DNA of 64,000 nucleotides from Lepus europaeus (Eukaryota; Chordata; Mammalia; Lagomorpha; Leporidae), in NCBI RefSeq assembly GCF_033115175.1, contig NC_084834.1, positions 10,327,294-10,391,293 of the forward strand, in the 5' to 3' direction. Of this stretch, positions 10,371 to 21,828 are shown piece after piece. Both the position numbers and the translations under genes were made by a program. Each line of letters starts with the position of its first letter. Within the stretch, counting starts at the first letter, position 1. The notes beneath the pieces were generated by a model that ran no database searches, had not been told where the DNA came from, and worked only from the letters and a program-made list of their open reading frames with translations.

Positions 10371-11307
10371 AGTTAACATGTTTAAATGTTTTGTTGAGTA
10401 AGATCTATGAACACAGAATTTCCTGCAAGTTCGTGTACTGCTGGTGTTTCCTTGACTGCTATATGCACCTTGAGTAGCTACCAAATATTGAGTACTCAGT
10501 TCTGATTTGTTGAATGAACTACAAGTGAGTAAACAAAACAGATTTCCTTACACCTCTGGCATCAGGAAATAGGAGATAAACATACATTATTCTAAAGTCA
10601 CTATGAAAGAAAAAAGTTATATTAAACTATAGCAGGCATTGATAGTAAAGTTCCATACATGTTAAATGTGAAAAAGTAAACACAAGACAATAAATAGCAA
10701 CTCAGCACAGCTGAAAGTCTCCCTGGGAAATAAGTGCATTTTGGAAAAGTCTGCCCTGTTCTCCAGGCTCTCCCTGGGAGGTGGAGGCTGTTTCCAGTCT
10801 AGGGTACACCCAGAGGAGGTTGCCTGTTGCTACGGTTGCGAACCTTCACCCCAGGAATGAGAAAAACATGAGTGTTTGTTGGGAGGGAGAGCACATTCTG
10901 TGCTCTCTTTTGATGAGTGCATCTCAAATAATTACATCACTTGACTTACTTCTTTACCCCATTACTTATTCATTTAGCAACTGTTTATAAAACATCCTAT
11001 TCCACTGCTAAGGACTGCTTGTACAAAGATCAATGATGTACGGAAAGATCACCAGGATATTACACACACATAGTAAACCCACAAGACATGTTTTGATAAC
11101 ACACCAAGGAGAGAAAACTAATCTATAGTGCATACCAGGTTTTGGAAAATGATTCTTTAGCAAGTTGTTAATGTTATTATCAGAATGCTCACTGTTTTAT
11201 ATTTTTCTCAAGTGCTAGTAAAATCAGAGAACTATTAGTCTATAATTTAGAATTGTTAGAGAAAGCATTTGTGGTCTTCATAAACTCTCAAGTAACATTT
11301 AAAAACC
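10371..11307. other. Unique DNA with weak old-repeat traces
   Basis: TTGATTTGTTGAATGAAC-like text near 10505 and the stretch 10938-11030 (TTATTCATTTAGCAACTGTTTA, ACTGCTAAGGACTGC) resemble ancient mammalian-wide repeats of the type ATTCATTCAACAAATATTTATTGAGCACC. Too short to assign. No gene. Confidence 0.4.
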
Positions 11308-11314
11308 TCTTCTG

Positions 11315-11656
11315 GGGGCTGGCACTGTGGTGTAGTGGGTAAAGTTGCCTCCTGCAGTGCCGGCATCCCAGATGGGCGCTGGTTCCAGTCCTGGCTGCTC
11401 CACTTCCAATCCAGCTCTCTGCTACGGCCTGGGAAAGCAGTGGAAGATGGCCCAAGTCCTTGGGCCCCTGCACCCACATGGGAGACATATAAGAAGCTCC
11501 TGGCTCCCTGCTTTGGATCGGCCTAGCTCTGGCTGTTGCGACCACTTGGGAAGTGAACCAGTGGATGGAAGACCTCTCTCTCTCTTTCTCTTTCTCTCTC
11601 TGCCTCTGCCCCTCTGTAACTCGCCTTTCAAATAAATAAATTAATTTTTAAAAAAA
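11315..11656 (+). repeat. C-SINE, full length
   Basis: GGGGCTGGCACTGTGGTGTAG head, GCATCCCAGATGGGCGCTGG, GATGGCCCAAGTCCTTGGGCC, GGGAAGTGAACC, CT-rich tract, CTTTCAAATAAATAAATT. Flanked by TCTTCTG (11308-11314 and 11657-11663). Confidence 0.94.
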
Positions 11657-11739
11657 TCTTCTGTTTTGTTTTAACATTACTTACATTTTATTACTAGATT
11701 CAATATTTTGAAGTCCAAAATTGGAACCATTTCTCAAAG

Positions 11740-11905
11740 GTCTTTTACATACATTATATCATTTAATTTTTAGGCTGCTGTGTATAAAAAGGATGTTTAA
11801 AATATTTACTTTTTGCTCTTAAAGAAATTGGGCCTCCAACGTTTATTCAAAGTCATAGAATTTGTAAATAGCAAAGGCAGAATTTCTTCCAACCCTTTTG
11901 TATCA
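11740..11905 (-). repeat. MIR, antisense
   Basis: Reads TTTACATACATTATATCATTTAA, then AAGAAATTGGGCCTCC, TTATTCAAAGTCATAGAATTTG and TAAATAGCAAAGGCAGAATTT. This is the MIR complement order (ACATGTATTATCTCATTTAA, GAAACTGAGGC, AAGGTCACACAGC, GTGGCAGAGCTGGGATT). Confidence 0.72.
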
Positions 11906-13103
11906 CATCACCATTCATCATTGGAAGTTTTCTTAGTTTACATGAAGATGGAAAATGACATAAATATAATTTCATCCACTTATTCATCATTCTCAAATGA
12001 TATTTACATGTAGTTATTACTTTTTCTCAAGAAAATTGCAGTGATTATTCAAATATTATCAGCCTTAACCCATTATGTCCCATCACCCTATAAAAACTTA
12101 AATTGAACTATAAATATACCATGTACAATAACTTTGAAATTAATATTGTCATTGAAATAGTCACAGAATTGAAACCTTGAGGCTTAATGGGTTAGTGGAA
12201 GAGAGCAGGTACATATTCATATCTGTGCTTGGACAAGTTACTTGTCTCTCCTAGGCAAGCCATGTAGATTGAATTTTACTGCTGTTTTCTAAGATTTCTG
12301 TTCTGCATAGACAGCAGCTCTGTAGCCTGATTTTCTATTTACCAGATTCCTATAAAATCAATGTGTTTTAAATAGCACCTTGTACTTCAAAAGATTCACT
12401 GTCAATAGACATGTAAGATTCATTGCCTAAGACGAGTAATTGAGTAACACCTCAAACATTGCAATTACTGCAGATTTGAAAGCAGTAAGTTCTTTGAATA
12501 AAAAAATAGTCATTTAGTAGCACTTTCATAAAGCATAACTAAAGATGATTTTATTTATGGTTAAACTCCTGCAATAAAGAAAACCAGAATTACCAAAAAC
12601 ATCCCAGTTTTGAGTTTCACTTTTTTTAATGTCACTCTAGGTGAATAAAAAAATAAAAATTAAGACTTAATATCTAAAATAGTCACTGAAAACTATTTTA
12701 GATAACCAGTACATTAAATCTCAAAAGGTTGCTCAGAGTGGAATAGTGAAATAGCATATTAATTTTTACTTAGTTCTTTGAATGTAGAATTATCACAGTG
12801 CAATTTGTTAAACCTAATATTTGCCTTATCAAATGAACCAATGGATAATTAATGCATTTTGAAAGGAATACTTCTGAGAACAGATTAGACATCAAGTTGA
12901 GTGAATTACTAAAGCAGCTGTAGCATTGGCATGATGAAGACATGCTAAGAATATTACTACTCCATAGTCTAATACAGTCACGTCAGTTTTCTTGGAGGGA
13001 CTCAGCGTAACATTCAACTCTTTTATTTTTCCAGAACAAACTACCATTGGATTTTTGGCACTTTTCAAGTGCCTCGTCAAGTGAAGTGATATTGCCTGTA
13101 AAA
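11906..13103. other. Unique AT-rich DNA
   Basis: No gene. A weak MIR-like core (GTGCTTGGACAAGTTACTTGTC, 12221-12260) suggests another small ancient fragment at about 12185-12280. The remainder has no recognised family. Confidence 0.45.
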
Positions 13104-13478
13104 CAAAAAAAAAAAAAAAAAAAAAAGAAAAGGGAAAAACAAATTTAAAAGAGAGAGGCAGGGGCACACACACGCACACACACACAGAAGAGAGGGTTAG
13201 AAAGAGAAAGAGCTATCTTTCATCCACTAGTTCATTCTCCAAACAGCAGACAGCCAGGGCTGGGCCAGGCCAACTACAGGAACCAGAAACTCCATCCTAA
13301 TCTCCCATGTGGGTAGCAGGGCCACGAGTACTTGGGCCATCTTCTGCTGCCTTCCTAGGTGCATGAAAAGGAAGCTGGATTAGAAGGAGAGCAACTAGAA
13401 CTGGAACTGGCACTGCAATGTGGGACACTAGCATCCCAAATGGCAGCGTAATCCACTGAGCACCAACACCCACCCCAT
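13104..13478 (-). repeat. C-SINE, antisense, odd tail
   Basis: Inverted middle TTTCATCCACTAGTTCATTC, GTACTTGGGCCATCTTCTGC and head ATCCACTGAGCACCAACACCC are clear. The left end is unusual: an A-run (13105-13126) and a CA repeat (13168-13186) sit where an inverted tail would show T-rich text, so the tail has been replaced or rearranged. Confidence 0.8.
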
Positions 13479-13487
13479 GACCTTGCC

Positions 13488-13831
13488 TTTTTTTTTTTTT
13501 TTTTTTGACATGCAGAGTGGACAGTGAGAGAGACAGAGAGAAAGGTCTTTCTTTTCCATTGGTTCACGCCCCAATGGCTGCTGCAGCTGGCGCGCTGCGG
13601 CTGGCACACTGTGCTGATCCGAAGCCGGGAGCCAGGTGCTTCTCCTGGTCTCCCATGAGGGTGCAAGGGCCCAAGGACTTGGGCCATCCTCCACTGCACT
13701 CCCTGGCCACAGCAGAGAGCTGGAGTGGAAGAGGGGCAACCGGGACAGAATCCGGCGCCCCGACCGGGACTAGAATCTGGGGTGCTGGTGCCGCAGGTGG
13801 AGGATTAGCCTATTGAGCTGTGGCGTCAGCC
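13488..13831 (-). repeat. C-SINE, young type, antisense
   Basis: T-run, TTGACATGCAGAGTGGACAGTGAG, CATTGGTTCACGCCCCAATGG, inverted core, CCGGCGCCCCGACCGGGACTAG (inverted B box), head GAGCTGTGGCGTCAGCC. TSD GACCTTGCCTTTTT at 13479-13492 and 13832-13845. It lies immediately after an older C-SINE. Confidence 0.95.
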
Positions 13832-13845
13832 GACCTTGCCTTTTT

Positions 13846-14539
13846 AATCTCTGGCCTATGGGATGTCTAGAATTTGTCATAACCCTGTCTTACTTTTACT
13901 TTAAAATCCTTTTTTCCCTGATTTGCGGTATATGTATTAATCAAATCTACATCATTCGATCCTAAATTGTCACTTCTATCTTCTAAGGGTTCACAACTCC
14001 TTATCCAAAATATGTGTGATCAAACATTTTGTGCAACTCCAGTTTCTGCAGCGTGTAGACAGGCGCCATGATACACAGGCTGTTAATGACGCCTCACCTC
14101 TCTGAGAGCACTTTAGCCAAATAGACCATTAGCTATTTTGAGTTCAGTAAGACTGCATGAATAGGATACAGAAGGTTAGTCTCGGGTCAGTCTGGGTCAA
14201 GTTTTGCTGACAAATTAGTGCAGATCAGATGTGATGTCAATGCTTTTTATGTTTTGAAGTGGAAAGTAAGGATGAAAAGTCTCTCTGAGTCAACAACTCT
14301 ACTCTGGATTCACTGAAGATTGCTTTCCACTCCTTTCATTTCACCCACAAAAGTCTTGCCCCAAACTCAGTCATTTATTTCCCTGGCCCTCATGTTAGTT
14401 GATTCTAACAAAAAAATTATGAAAATCAGAGATTTGATTGTTGTGTACAGCCCTTGTCTCTACTGTCGGGGAACAGTTTTTTTTTTTTTCTTGTTTTTTA
14501 TGTTGAATTCTTTATTTAGTTAAGCTTTAAGGTTAAGCT
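13846..14539. other. Unique DNA
   Basis: No repeat or gene recognised; T-run at 14478-14489. Confidence 0.5.
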
Positions 14540-14766
14540 TATGATTATAAAATAAACTGAAAGTAGGCCATTGTAAAATATACTGGAAGTAGGCCATTGT
14601 GAAAATTACAATAAAGAATAAGAAAGAAAAGAAGGAGGAGAGAGGGTGGGAGCGTGGGCGGGAGGAAGGACAGATAGGGAAGAACCACTATGCTCCTAAA
14701 TCTGTATATATGAAATATACGAAATGTGTTCACTTTATATAAATTTAAAAAATGGAAAAAAAGAAA
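14540..14766 (+). repeat. L1 3' end, sense
   Basis: Ends with GGGAAGAACCACTATGCTCC, AAATCTGTATATATGAAAT, ATATAAATTTAAAAAATGG and an A-rich tail, preceded by a GGGAGG/GGAAGG purine tract. This is the layout of rabbit L1 3' UTRs. A roughly 30-bp unit ending GTAGGCCATTGT occurs twice (14556-14604). Severely 5'-truncated; no ORF2 is left. Confidence 0.7.
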
Positions 14767-15190
14767 ACATTAGGAGGGCAACCGTCCAAGGCGAAATTCT
14801 AATAAGGCAAAATGTCTTTGTTCCAAGTTACTCATAACGTTCTCATCACACAGGGAGACAGTCTGAAAACACGTCAGCAAGTGTTAGCTTCTGTGTTTTC
14901 TCTAAAGTTTAATTATACCTGACTAGACTCACTAGCTTTACATGACAAGCATCATTATTTTATTGCTGAAAATTAGGATTCACTTACTGTAAATAAATTC
15001 CTACTTATTATTTAATTAGTGTAAAAAATTCCCTTATTCTGAGGAATTTAGTAAGGAAGTTGAGTGCTACAATGCAGAATTACATAAAATAAAAATTAGG
15101 ATGTTTTAGTAGGTGTAACAGAGACTTCTTCTAATTGTAAGACATGGAGAAGATTTAACGTGGATAGAAAGGCAAATAATTAAGCGTTAT
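14767..15190. other. Unique AT-rich DNA
   Basis: Nothing recognised. Confidence 0.5.
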
Positions 15191-15194
15191 ATCA

Positions 15195-15525
15195 GAATGG
15201 CAGAGTGACATAGCTGGTCAAGTCGCTGGCTACAGTGCTGGCATCCCATATGGGCACTGATTCCAGTCCCGGCTGCTCCTCTTCCAATCCCGCTCCCTGC
15301 TAATACGCTTGGGAAAGCAGTGGTAAAATAGCCCAGTGACTGGCCCCCTGCACCCACATGGGAGACCTGGAGGTCGTTCCTGACTCCTGGCTTCAGATGA
15401 GTCCAGCCCTGGCCAATGAGGCCATCTGGAGAGTGAACCAGCAGATGGAAGGTCTCTCTCTTTCTCTCCCTCTGTCCCTCTATGTAACTCTGACTTTCAA
15501 ATAAATAAATATTTTTAAAAAGAAA
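15195..15525 (+). repeat. C-SINE
   Basis: GGCATCCCATATGGGCACTG, CCAGTCCCGGCTGCTCC, CACATGGGAGACCTGGAGG, GAGTGAACCAGCAGATGG, CTTTCAAATAAATAAATATTT. The head is mutated (GGCAGAGTGACATAGCTGG). Confidence 0.92.
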
Positions 15526-15664
15526 TATGTCATGCTCTGAGTTTGAGAAACAATTTCCATTAAATTATAAATAAAGGAGTTTAGTTTTTGTCTCAGTGAA
15601 AGCAAGGCAATTGTTTATGGTAAACCTGTTACTGAGTTTCACTCACAGTGAGAGAAGAAAAATT

Positions 15665-15711
15665 TATATGTGTATGAGTATGTGTGTGTGTGTGTGTGTC
15701 CATGTATGTGT
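15665..15711. repeat. (TG)n microsatellite
   Basis: Imperfect TG repeat with a clean central run of about nine units. Confidence 0.9.
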
Positions 15712-17125
15712 TTAATTTCAGAATAAAATAATGCTACATGGGGTCTCTTAGTTCAAGGCCTTCCAACATGGATAAATTGCTTAATATGTGATATCTACCT
15801 TAAATTATTGGAAACAAATATAATAACAACAATGAAGTTATCAAAAGCAACAACAGTAGTAAATAGAGTCCAAAAAATCATGATATTTAAAATTCAAATT
15901 CTAGCTCCATTTCCAGTATTAATGAATTCAGATAAGATTCTTTGGCTCAAAACTTTTCTCTGGAAACACCTGTAGAACATCTATGTGGAGATAATGGGTT
16001 GTTTCCAATAAAGAGAGTGTATGCAACAGATAGGCAAAGAAAGAAGGGCCTTCAGGTATATTCCCAGATCCTGGTAATGCTAATTTTTTTTCTGGAAATT
16101 AATCTTGAAAACTATGAGTGACAGTTGAAGAATCTAAGCAAAAGTTTCAGCAGAGTAATAGCACCGTGGACTTTAGAAACTGAATATGTACTATTCACAC
16201 TTCATATATTTCACTGACATCCCAAAGGTGCTTGCATTAAAATAAGCAGCCAACTACCTTTCACAAATTCCACATTTACAGAATTTCAGCCCCTGATCAG
16301 ATACGGTGATCTTTACTGCCCAGAACTTAGCTCAGCTGCCTGACACTGTCAAGTGCAAAGCCTTTCTGCAGGAATGTGACATTACAACTGCCTTCTTCAG
16401 AAAAAACACCTGGCACTAATCAAAATAACCACACAGGTAAGAAGCCAAAGTTCAACAAAAGCCAAGCGAAAAAAAAAATGTGCTTAGAGGAGGAAAAAAT
16501 GGAGACCCCTAGGAGATAGAAGTAATGAAATCCTTAGTCATGGGCCTTGGTATAACTATAGTTAATATATTCAAGGAATTAAAGAACAAGATGGAAAATC
16601 CCATGCATCATGGCTGAAAGTCACACATAGCTTTAGCAGCACATTAAGCACAAATACAGACTTTATAAACTCAAAATTAGTTTGGAAGATAATGCCTAGA
16701 ATTAAGTGTTGAGAAGTAAAAGATAAGGTATAGGAAGAAATGCACATGAGACCCTATGAAAAGTTGTGATATGTGTGTGGGTGTATTTTTAGAAGAAAAA
16801 GAGAACAAAGGAGAATAACATGGTACTATTATTTGATCTCTTTCCCATATCTTCCAAATTAAAAGGGGTCTCTGTTACCTATAACTGCTAAAACATCATA
16901 ATTTTTATTTTATGTAATTCTGCATTATAGTACTCAACTCTCCTATTGAATTTCACAGTGAGGGACCCACACTAAGTAAATTCTAATAATAGCATTGAAC
17001 TTTTAAAGTTGACTACAGTTGCTTAAGTACCCTGGAATAGCTTTTCTTTCATACATTTATGGAACAAAGGGCATAATAAGACTTGGAATTAAATACACTT
17101 CATACCTTATGCGCTTAATGGTCTC
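15712..17125. other. Unique DNA
   Basis: Largest SINE-free stretch so far. TTCAAATTCTAGCTCCATTTCC at 15894-15916 is weakly MIR-like. An exon-like segment at 16372-16436 is described in the findings. No gene is called. Confidence 0.45.
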
Positions 17126-17144
17126 AAAAGAAAGTCCCATTGGT

Positions 17145-17455
17145 CAGGCTGGTGCTGTGGCGTAGTTAATAAGGCCGTAGCCTGCAGTTCTGGCATCCCA
17201 TATGGGTGCTGGTTCAAGTTCCAGCTGTTCCACTTCTGATCCAGCTCTCTGCTATGGCCTGGGAAAGCAGTAGAAGATGGCCCAAGTGCTTGGGCCCCTG
17301 TACCCATGTAGGAGACCCAGAAGAAGCTCCTGGCTTCAGATTGGCACAGCTCTGGCCATGGTGGCCAACTGGGGAGTGAACCAGTGGATGGAAGACCTCT
17401 CTCTCTCTGCCTCTGTAACTCTGCCTTTCAAATAAATAAATAAAATCTTTATAAA
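17145..17455 (+). repeat. C-SINE, full length
   Basis: CAGGCTGGTGCTGTGGCGTAG head, GCATCCCATATGGGTGCTGG, GATGGCCCAAGTGCTTGGGCC, GGGGAGTGAACCAG, CTTTCAAATAAATAAATAAA. The perfect TSD AAAAGAAAGTCCCATTGGT (19 bp; 17126-17144 and 17456-17474) is the longest I found in the window. Confidence 0.95.
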
Positions 17456-17766
17456 AAAAGAAAGTCCCATTGGTGCATAGCAGCATTCCCATTTACTTGA
17501 CAAAAATCTAGCAGTGATATCTTTGTACACAAAACTGTTCATTTAAGCTAATTTATAAGGTTGAATACAAACTGTCTGCTAACATGGTAGATCAGATACT
17601 TGTATCTGTGTTTGATTGTTCAGTGTCTGATTGCTAACAAGATAACTAATGTTTTCTATAAAACCTACCCATCCCTCATTTCTATATTTTTAGCAATGTA
17701 TTCCATGAATTCTTCTAATCTAAATAGACAGCTGAATCAACCTATTTTTGTTAACTTTTTTGTTTA

Positions 17767-18073
17767 TTTTAAAGATTTATTTATTTATTAAAAAGCTGAA
17801 TAAGAGAGACATGGAAAGAGAGAGGGAGAATTCTTCTATCTGCTGATTCACTCAATGGCTGCAGTGGCTGAGACTGGGCCAGGCTGAAGCCAGGTGCCAG
17901 GAACTCCATCCAGGTCTCCTACACAGTTAACAGAGACCCAAGCACTTTGGATACCTCCCACTGTTTTCCCAAGTGCATTAGCAGGGAGCTTGATCAGAAG
18001 TGCAGCAGCCAGGATTCCAACCAGTGCTCATATGGGATGCTGGCTTAACCAGTTGTGCTACAATGACAATCCC
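17767..18073 (-). repeat. C-SINE, antisense, diverged
   Basis: TTTTAAAGATTTATTTATTTATT tail, TTCTTCTATCTGCTGATTCAC, inverted GAGACCCAAGCACTTTGGATACC core, CATATGGGATGCTGGC, head TTGTGCTACAATGAC. Confidence 0.88.
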
Positions 18074-20340
18074 TAAATATTTTAATTTAGAAACACTGCA
18101 ATAAACAGTGAAATAGCAAAGTTTAAAGTACCAATTCGTTCTCCCAAGTGAAATACCAAGCTGATAATGATAAACTCCAGGGAAATCTTTTCATGATGAC
18201 TGTGGTATGGAAAGAGAAAGAGAGATTTCAATGTAGATTAGAAACTTCCAAAAAAAAAATAAATAAATAACCTAAGCCAGCTTACAAGAATACAGGCCCT
18301 AAACATTGGGTTTTATCTTAGGGAAAACAGATTTAAGACTAATTGAAGATAATTTTTGGAAACTACCCAATACTGCAGGTCAGCAAAAACTGTTGAAAAT
18401 AAGATATCATTATTTTTGTGTCTTATAAATAAATGCAATAAATCTACATATTTTTTATTCGTGAGATATCCTGAGCTGTAGCAAGTCCTCTAATTTGAGA
18501 AAAAAGTTGCTGAAGAGAGAGAAAGAAGAGGAAAAAGTGACTTGTCTGAGAAATGCTGTGCAGAGGAAACCCAGAAGAGTGTACACTGATTAGAACATTT
18601 CTGTTTAAAGACTTAGAACAGCTGAGGATTATAAAATCCAAAAGGATATCAGTAAGATGAGCATGCATTGTTCTCCAGATTCTAGAGAACTGGAAATAAA
18701 AAGTATTACAAGAATGGTTTAAGGCTTGTTTCAGATCAACTAAAAGCTATATAAATTACTTTATATTATAGGCAGTCATTTTAGGTGTTTTAATTTTAGG
18801 TGTTTTAGTTGAGAAGAATTAAAAATAAACAATGGAGTAGGAATGTTTCTGATCAATGTGTAAGTAATGAATCAACTCAATTATAGGCTAATTACTATGC
18901 AATGGATTAGTAGAAACAAGAAAATATGCATATAATGACCAATACGGAGCTTGGGATGTAATGTCAGATGTACAAACTGGTGGCATGGTGCCTGTGTGTG
19001 TTTGTGCTTCTGTGTTTTGTGTGTGTGTGTGTGTGTGTATGCATGGGTGGAGGGTATCAAAGAGGGTATTTGATAAAGCCTCTGGGGTATATGCCTGCTG
19101 AATTTAATTTCACAAGTTTTTAGGCATAAAACAAAGGAGCAAGAGGGATGATGGGACTAGTGTCAAAGGCAAGAGATGAGAATAATCTCTAAAGGAAGCA
19201 GCTGTGGGCCTACAGCAGCAACACTCAACCCCAGATGTGCAGGGTAAGAGATGAGAATGGAGACATCAGCAGGTCCTGCCTTTGTCACATTATGAACTCA
19301 GGTTACTGCTAGGAAACACAGGGCTCTGAACACAGAATGATTGAATATGGGACAGGAATATCAGCCTCATTGGCTTCTACCTCTTTTTTCCTGGTCTGAC
19401 TTAAAACTAGTGACATAAATGTGTATTCATCCAAAGGGGGGGAAAAGATGAATAAGAGAAAAAAATCAGGAACATACATATTAGAAAATTAACTCAAATT
19501 CATATCATAAACTTTTCAAAATCTTACCAACACAACTAGGATTAAAATAAAAATTATACTAGATGTTGAGATGGAATTCTGTTCTCCAGAAGTGTGATAA
19601 GGGATTTTAAACTACTGCCAAAGGGCATTATAGAAAGCTCACTCACTGGCATTCCTAGCATTTCAGGAACAAGAATGAGCAGACAGTGGAATGATACAGG
19701 TGGCTATAGCACAGGTCCCCATTTACCTGTCCAGTAGCAGTCATAGCTACAGGATCCACATAGAGACATTGCTGTCATGCCCTGCCACTCTCTTTCATGT
19801 ACATGGGTAATTAATACTCAGGTGACTTTGTTCTTTCCTGAGATAGTGAAAAATGCCATCTGGAGGCCATGGCCAGTGTCAGAGTGCTGGAGCATCATCT
19901 CCAAGGAGTCATTTGAGTCATTTAGGGACATCTGGCAAACAGTATAGAAAGTGACCAGAGGAAGGAAAGACACATTCAGCTCGACTGGATAAAACTTAGA
20001 GGAGAGCTCCACTTCTAATGAGTTTGTGGATTCTCAAAGTAGAATCTCAAACTCAAACCAGAGGGCTTGCAGTCTAACTTTGTAAAGGAGGAGCCTCCAA
20101 CAGTCTTTAGTAAATATGGGCATGATCTGGAGAAAATGGTTTAATGTAATGAAAAGTCTTCTAAGTTATTTTCAACATTACCTGACCCTTCCCCAATTCC
20201 AGCCAAATTTCAAGAGACTGAAAGAATGAACATTCACAGCAGTACACCTGCTGCTTCCCTACCAGCTTAAGTTCTGAGAGATTCAGATGCAGGAAGAGGG
20301 AAAGGAGAGTTAAACATGACGATGTAGGAAAGATCATCCA
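18074..20340. other. Unique DNA with a TG repeat
   Basis: About 2.2 kb with no SINE or L1. A TG repeat lies at about 18990-19040. The part 19100-20340 is less AT-rich and could be a degraded LTR or LINE interior, but I cannot name it. Small frames on the minus strand (18444-18668 and 19818-20012) have no recognisable domain. Confidence 0.45.
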
Positions 20341-20344
20341 GGGA

Positions 20345-20625
20345 GTGGGTGTGGAGGCATAGCAGGGTTAAAATGTTGTTTGAAATGCCCACATCTCATA
20401 CAGGAGTGTCTGGGTTTAAGTCCTGCCCTGCTTCTGATCCAGCTCCTTCTGGGGAACATCCTTAGAGGAGCAAGGTCCCTGACACCCATGTGAGAGACCT
20501 CGGTGGAGTTCCTGGTTCTTGGCTTCAGTCTGGCTCAGTCCTGGCTATTGCACCATTTTGAAAGTGAACCAGCAGATGGAAGATCCCTGTCTCTCTGTAG
20601 TTCTACCTTTCAAATAAATAAAAAA
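20345..20625 (+). repeat. C-SINE, diverged
   Basis: GGAGGCATAGCAGGGTTAAAATG head, GTGTCTGGGTTTAAGTCC, TCTGATCCAGCTCCTTCTGG, AAAGTGAACCAGCAGATGG, CTTTCAAATAAATAAAAAAC. Its tail abuts the T-rich end of an antisense L1. Confidence 0.85.
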
Positions 20626-21640
20626 CTTTTATTTTTTTTTATTATAAACACTTTTATTTAGTAAATATAATTTTCCAAAGTATAGCTTATGGATTACGAT
20701 GGCTTTTCCCCCCCATAACTTCCCTCCCACCCACAACCCTCCCATCTCCCGCTCCCTCTCCCATTCCATTCACATCAAGATTCATTTTCAATTATCTTTA
20801 TATACAGAAGATCGATTTAGTATATATTAAGTAAAGATTTCATCACTTTGCACCACACAGAACATAAAGTGTAAAATACTGTTTGAGTACTAGTTTAGCA
20901 TTAATTCACATTGGACAACACATTAAGGACAGAGATTCCACATTAGAAGTAAGTACACAGTGACTCCTGTTGTTGACTTAACAATTTGACACTCTTGTTT
21001 ATGGCGTCAGAAATCTCCCTAGGCTCTAGTCATGAGTTGCTAAGGCTATGGAAGCGTTTAGGGTTTTCCAACTTCGATCTTATTCCAACAGGGTCATAGT
21101 CAAAGTGGAAGTTCTCTCCTCCCTTCAGAGAAAGGTACCTCCTCCTTTGATAGCCCGTTCTTTCTACTGGGATCTCACTCGCAGAGATCTTTCATTTAGG
21201 TTTTTGTTTTGTTTTGTTTTGTTTTTGCCAGAGTGTCTTGGCTTTCCATGCCTAAATTACTCTCATGGGCTCTTCAGCCAGATCTGAATGCCGTAAGGGC
21301 TGATTCTGAGGCCAGAGTACTATTTAGGACATCTGCCATTCTGTGAGTCTGCTGTGTATCCCACTTCCCACGTTGGATAGTTCTCTCCCTTTTTTATTCT
21401 ATCGGTTAGTATTAGCAGACACAAGTCTTGTTTGTGTGATCCTTTTGACTCTTAGACCTATCAGTGTGATCGATTGTGAACTGAAGTTGATCACTTGGAC
21501 TAGTGAGATGGCATTGGTACATGCAATCTTGAAGGGATTGTATTGGAATCCCCTGGCACATTTCTAACTCCACCATTTGGGGCAAGTCCGATTGAGCATG
21601 TCCCAAATTGTACATCTCCTCCCTCTCTGATGGCAAGGCA
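20626..21640 (-). repeat. Rabbit L1 3' UTR, antisense
   Basis: Begins with a T-run, then TTATTATAAACACTTTTATT and the CCATAACTTCCCTCCCACCC pyrimidine block (antisense of the GGGAGG-rich L1 3' UTR). Then come TTTATATACAGAAGATCGAT, GTGACTCCTGTTGTTGACTT, CTCCCTAGGCTCTAGTCATG and GATCACTTGGACTAGTGAG, all familiar from recent rabbit L1 3' UTRs. It is 5'-truncated within the UTR, with no ORF2 left. Frames in it (for example 21048-21287) are UTR translations. Confidence 0.88.
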
Positions 21641-21711
21641 GCCTGTTGGATCTCCCCTACCTGACAACAAACCTTTTCCCTTACTCTGGTGTTTGGTGTG
21701 TTCTGTGGTGG
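21641..21711 (+). mobile_element. LTR 3'-end scrap (ERV)
   Basis: CCTGTTGGATCTCCCC, ACAACAAACCTTTTCCCTTACTC and GTGTTTGGTGTGTTCTGTGG match, with changes, the last 70 bp of the solo LTR at 43810-44223. Only the R/U5 end is present. The AATAAA of the sister copy reads AACAAA here. Confidence 0.65.
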
Positions 21712-21737
21712 CCTCTCGTTTCAGCCCAGCTTATGTG

Positions 21738-21828
21738 TTGCGGTCATCTGGGGAGTGAATCAATGGAGAGATTTTTTCTCTCCTACTCACTGTCACTCTG
21801 CCTTTTAAATAAATAAATATTTTTTAAC
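21738..21828 (+). repeat. C-SINE 3' tail only
   Basis: TTGCGGTCATCTGGGGAGTGAATC, CTCTCCTACTCACTGTCACTCTGCC, TTTTAAATAAATAAATATTTTTT: the last ~90 bp of a C-SINE, joined directly to the LTR scrap. Confidence 0.8.
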
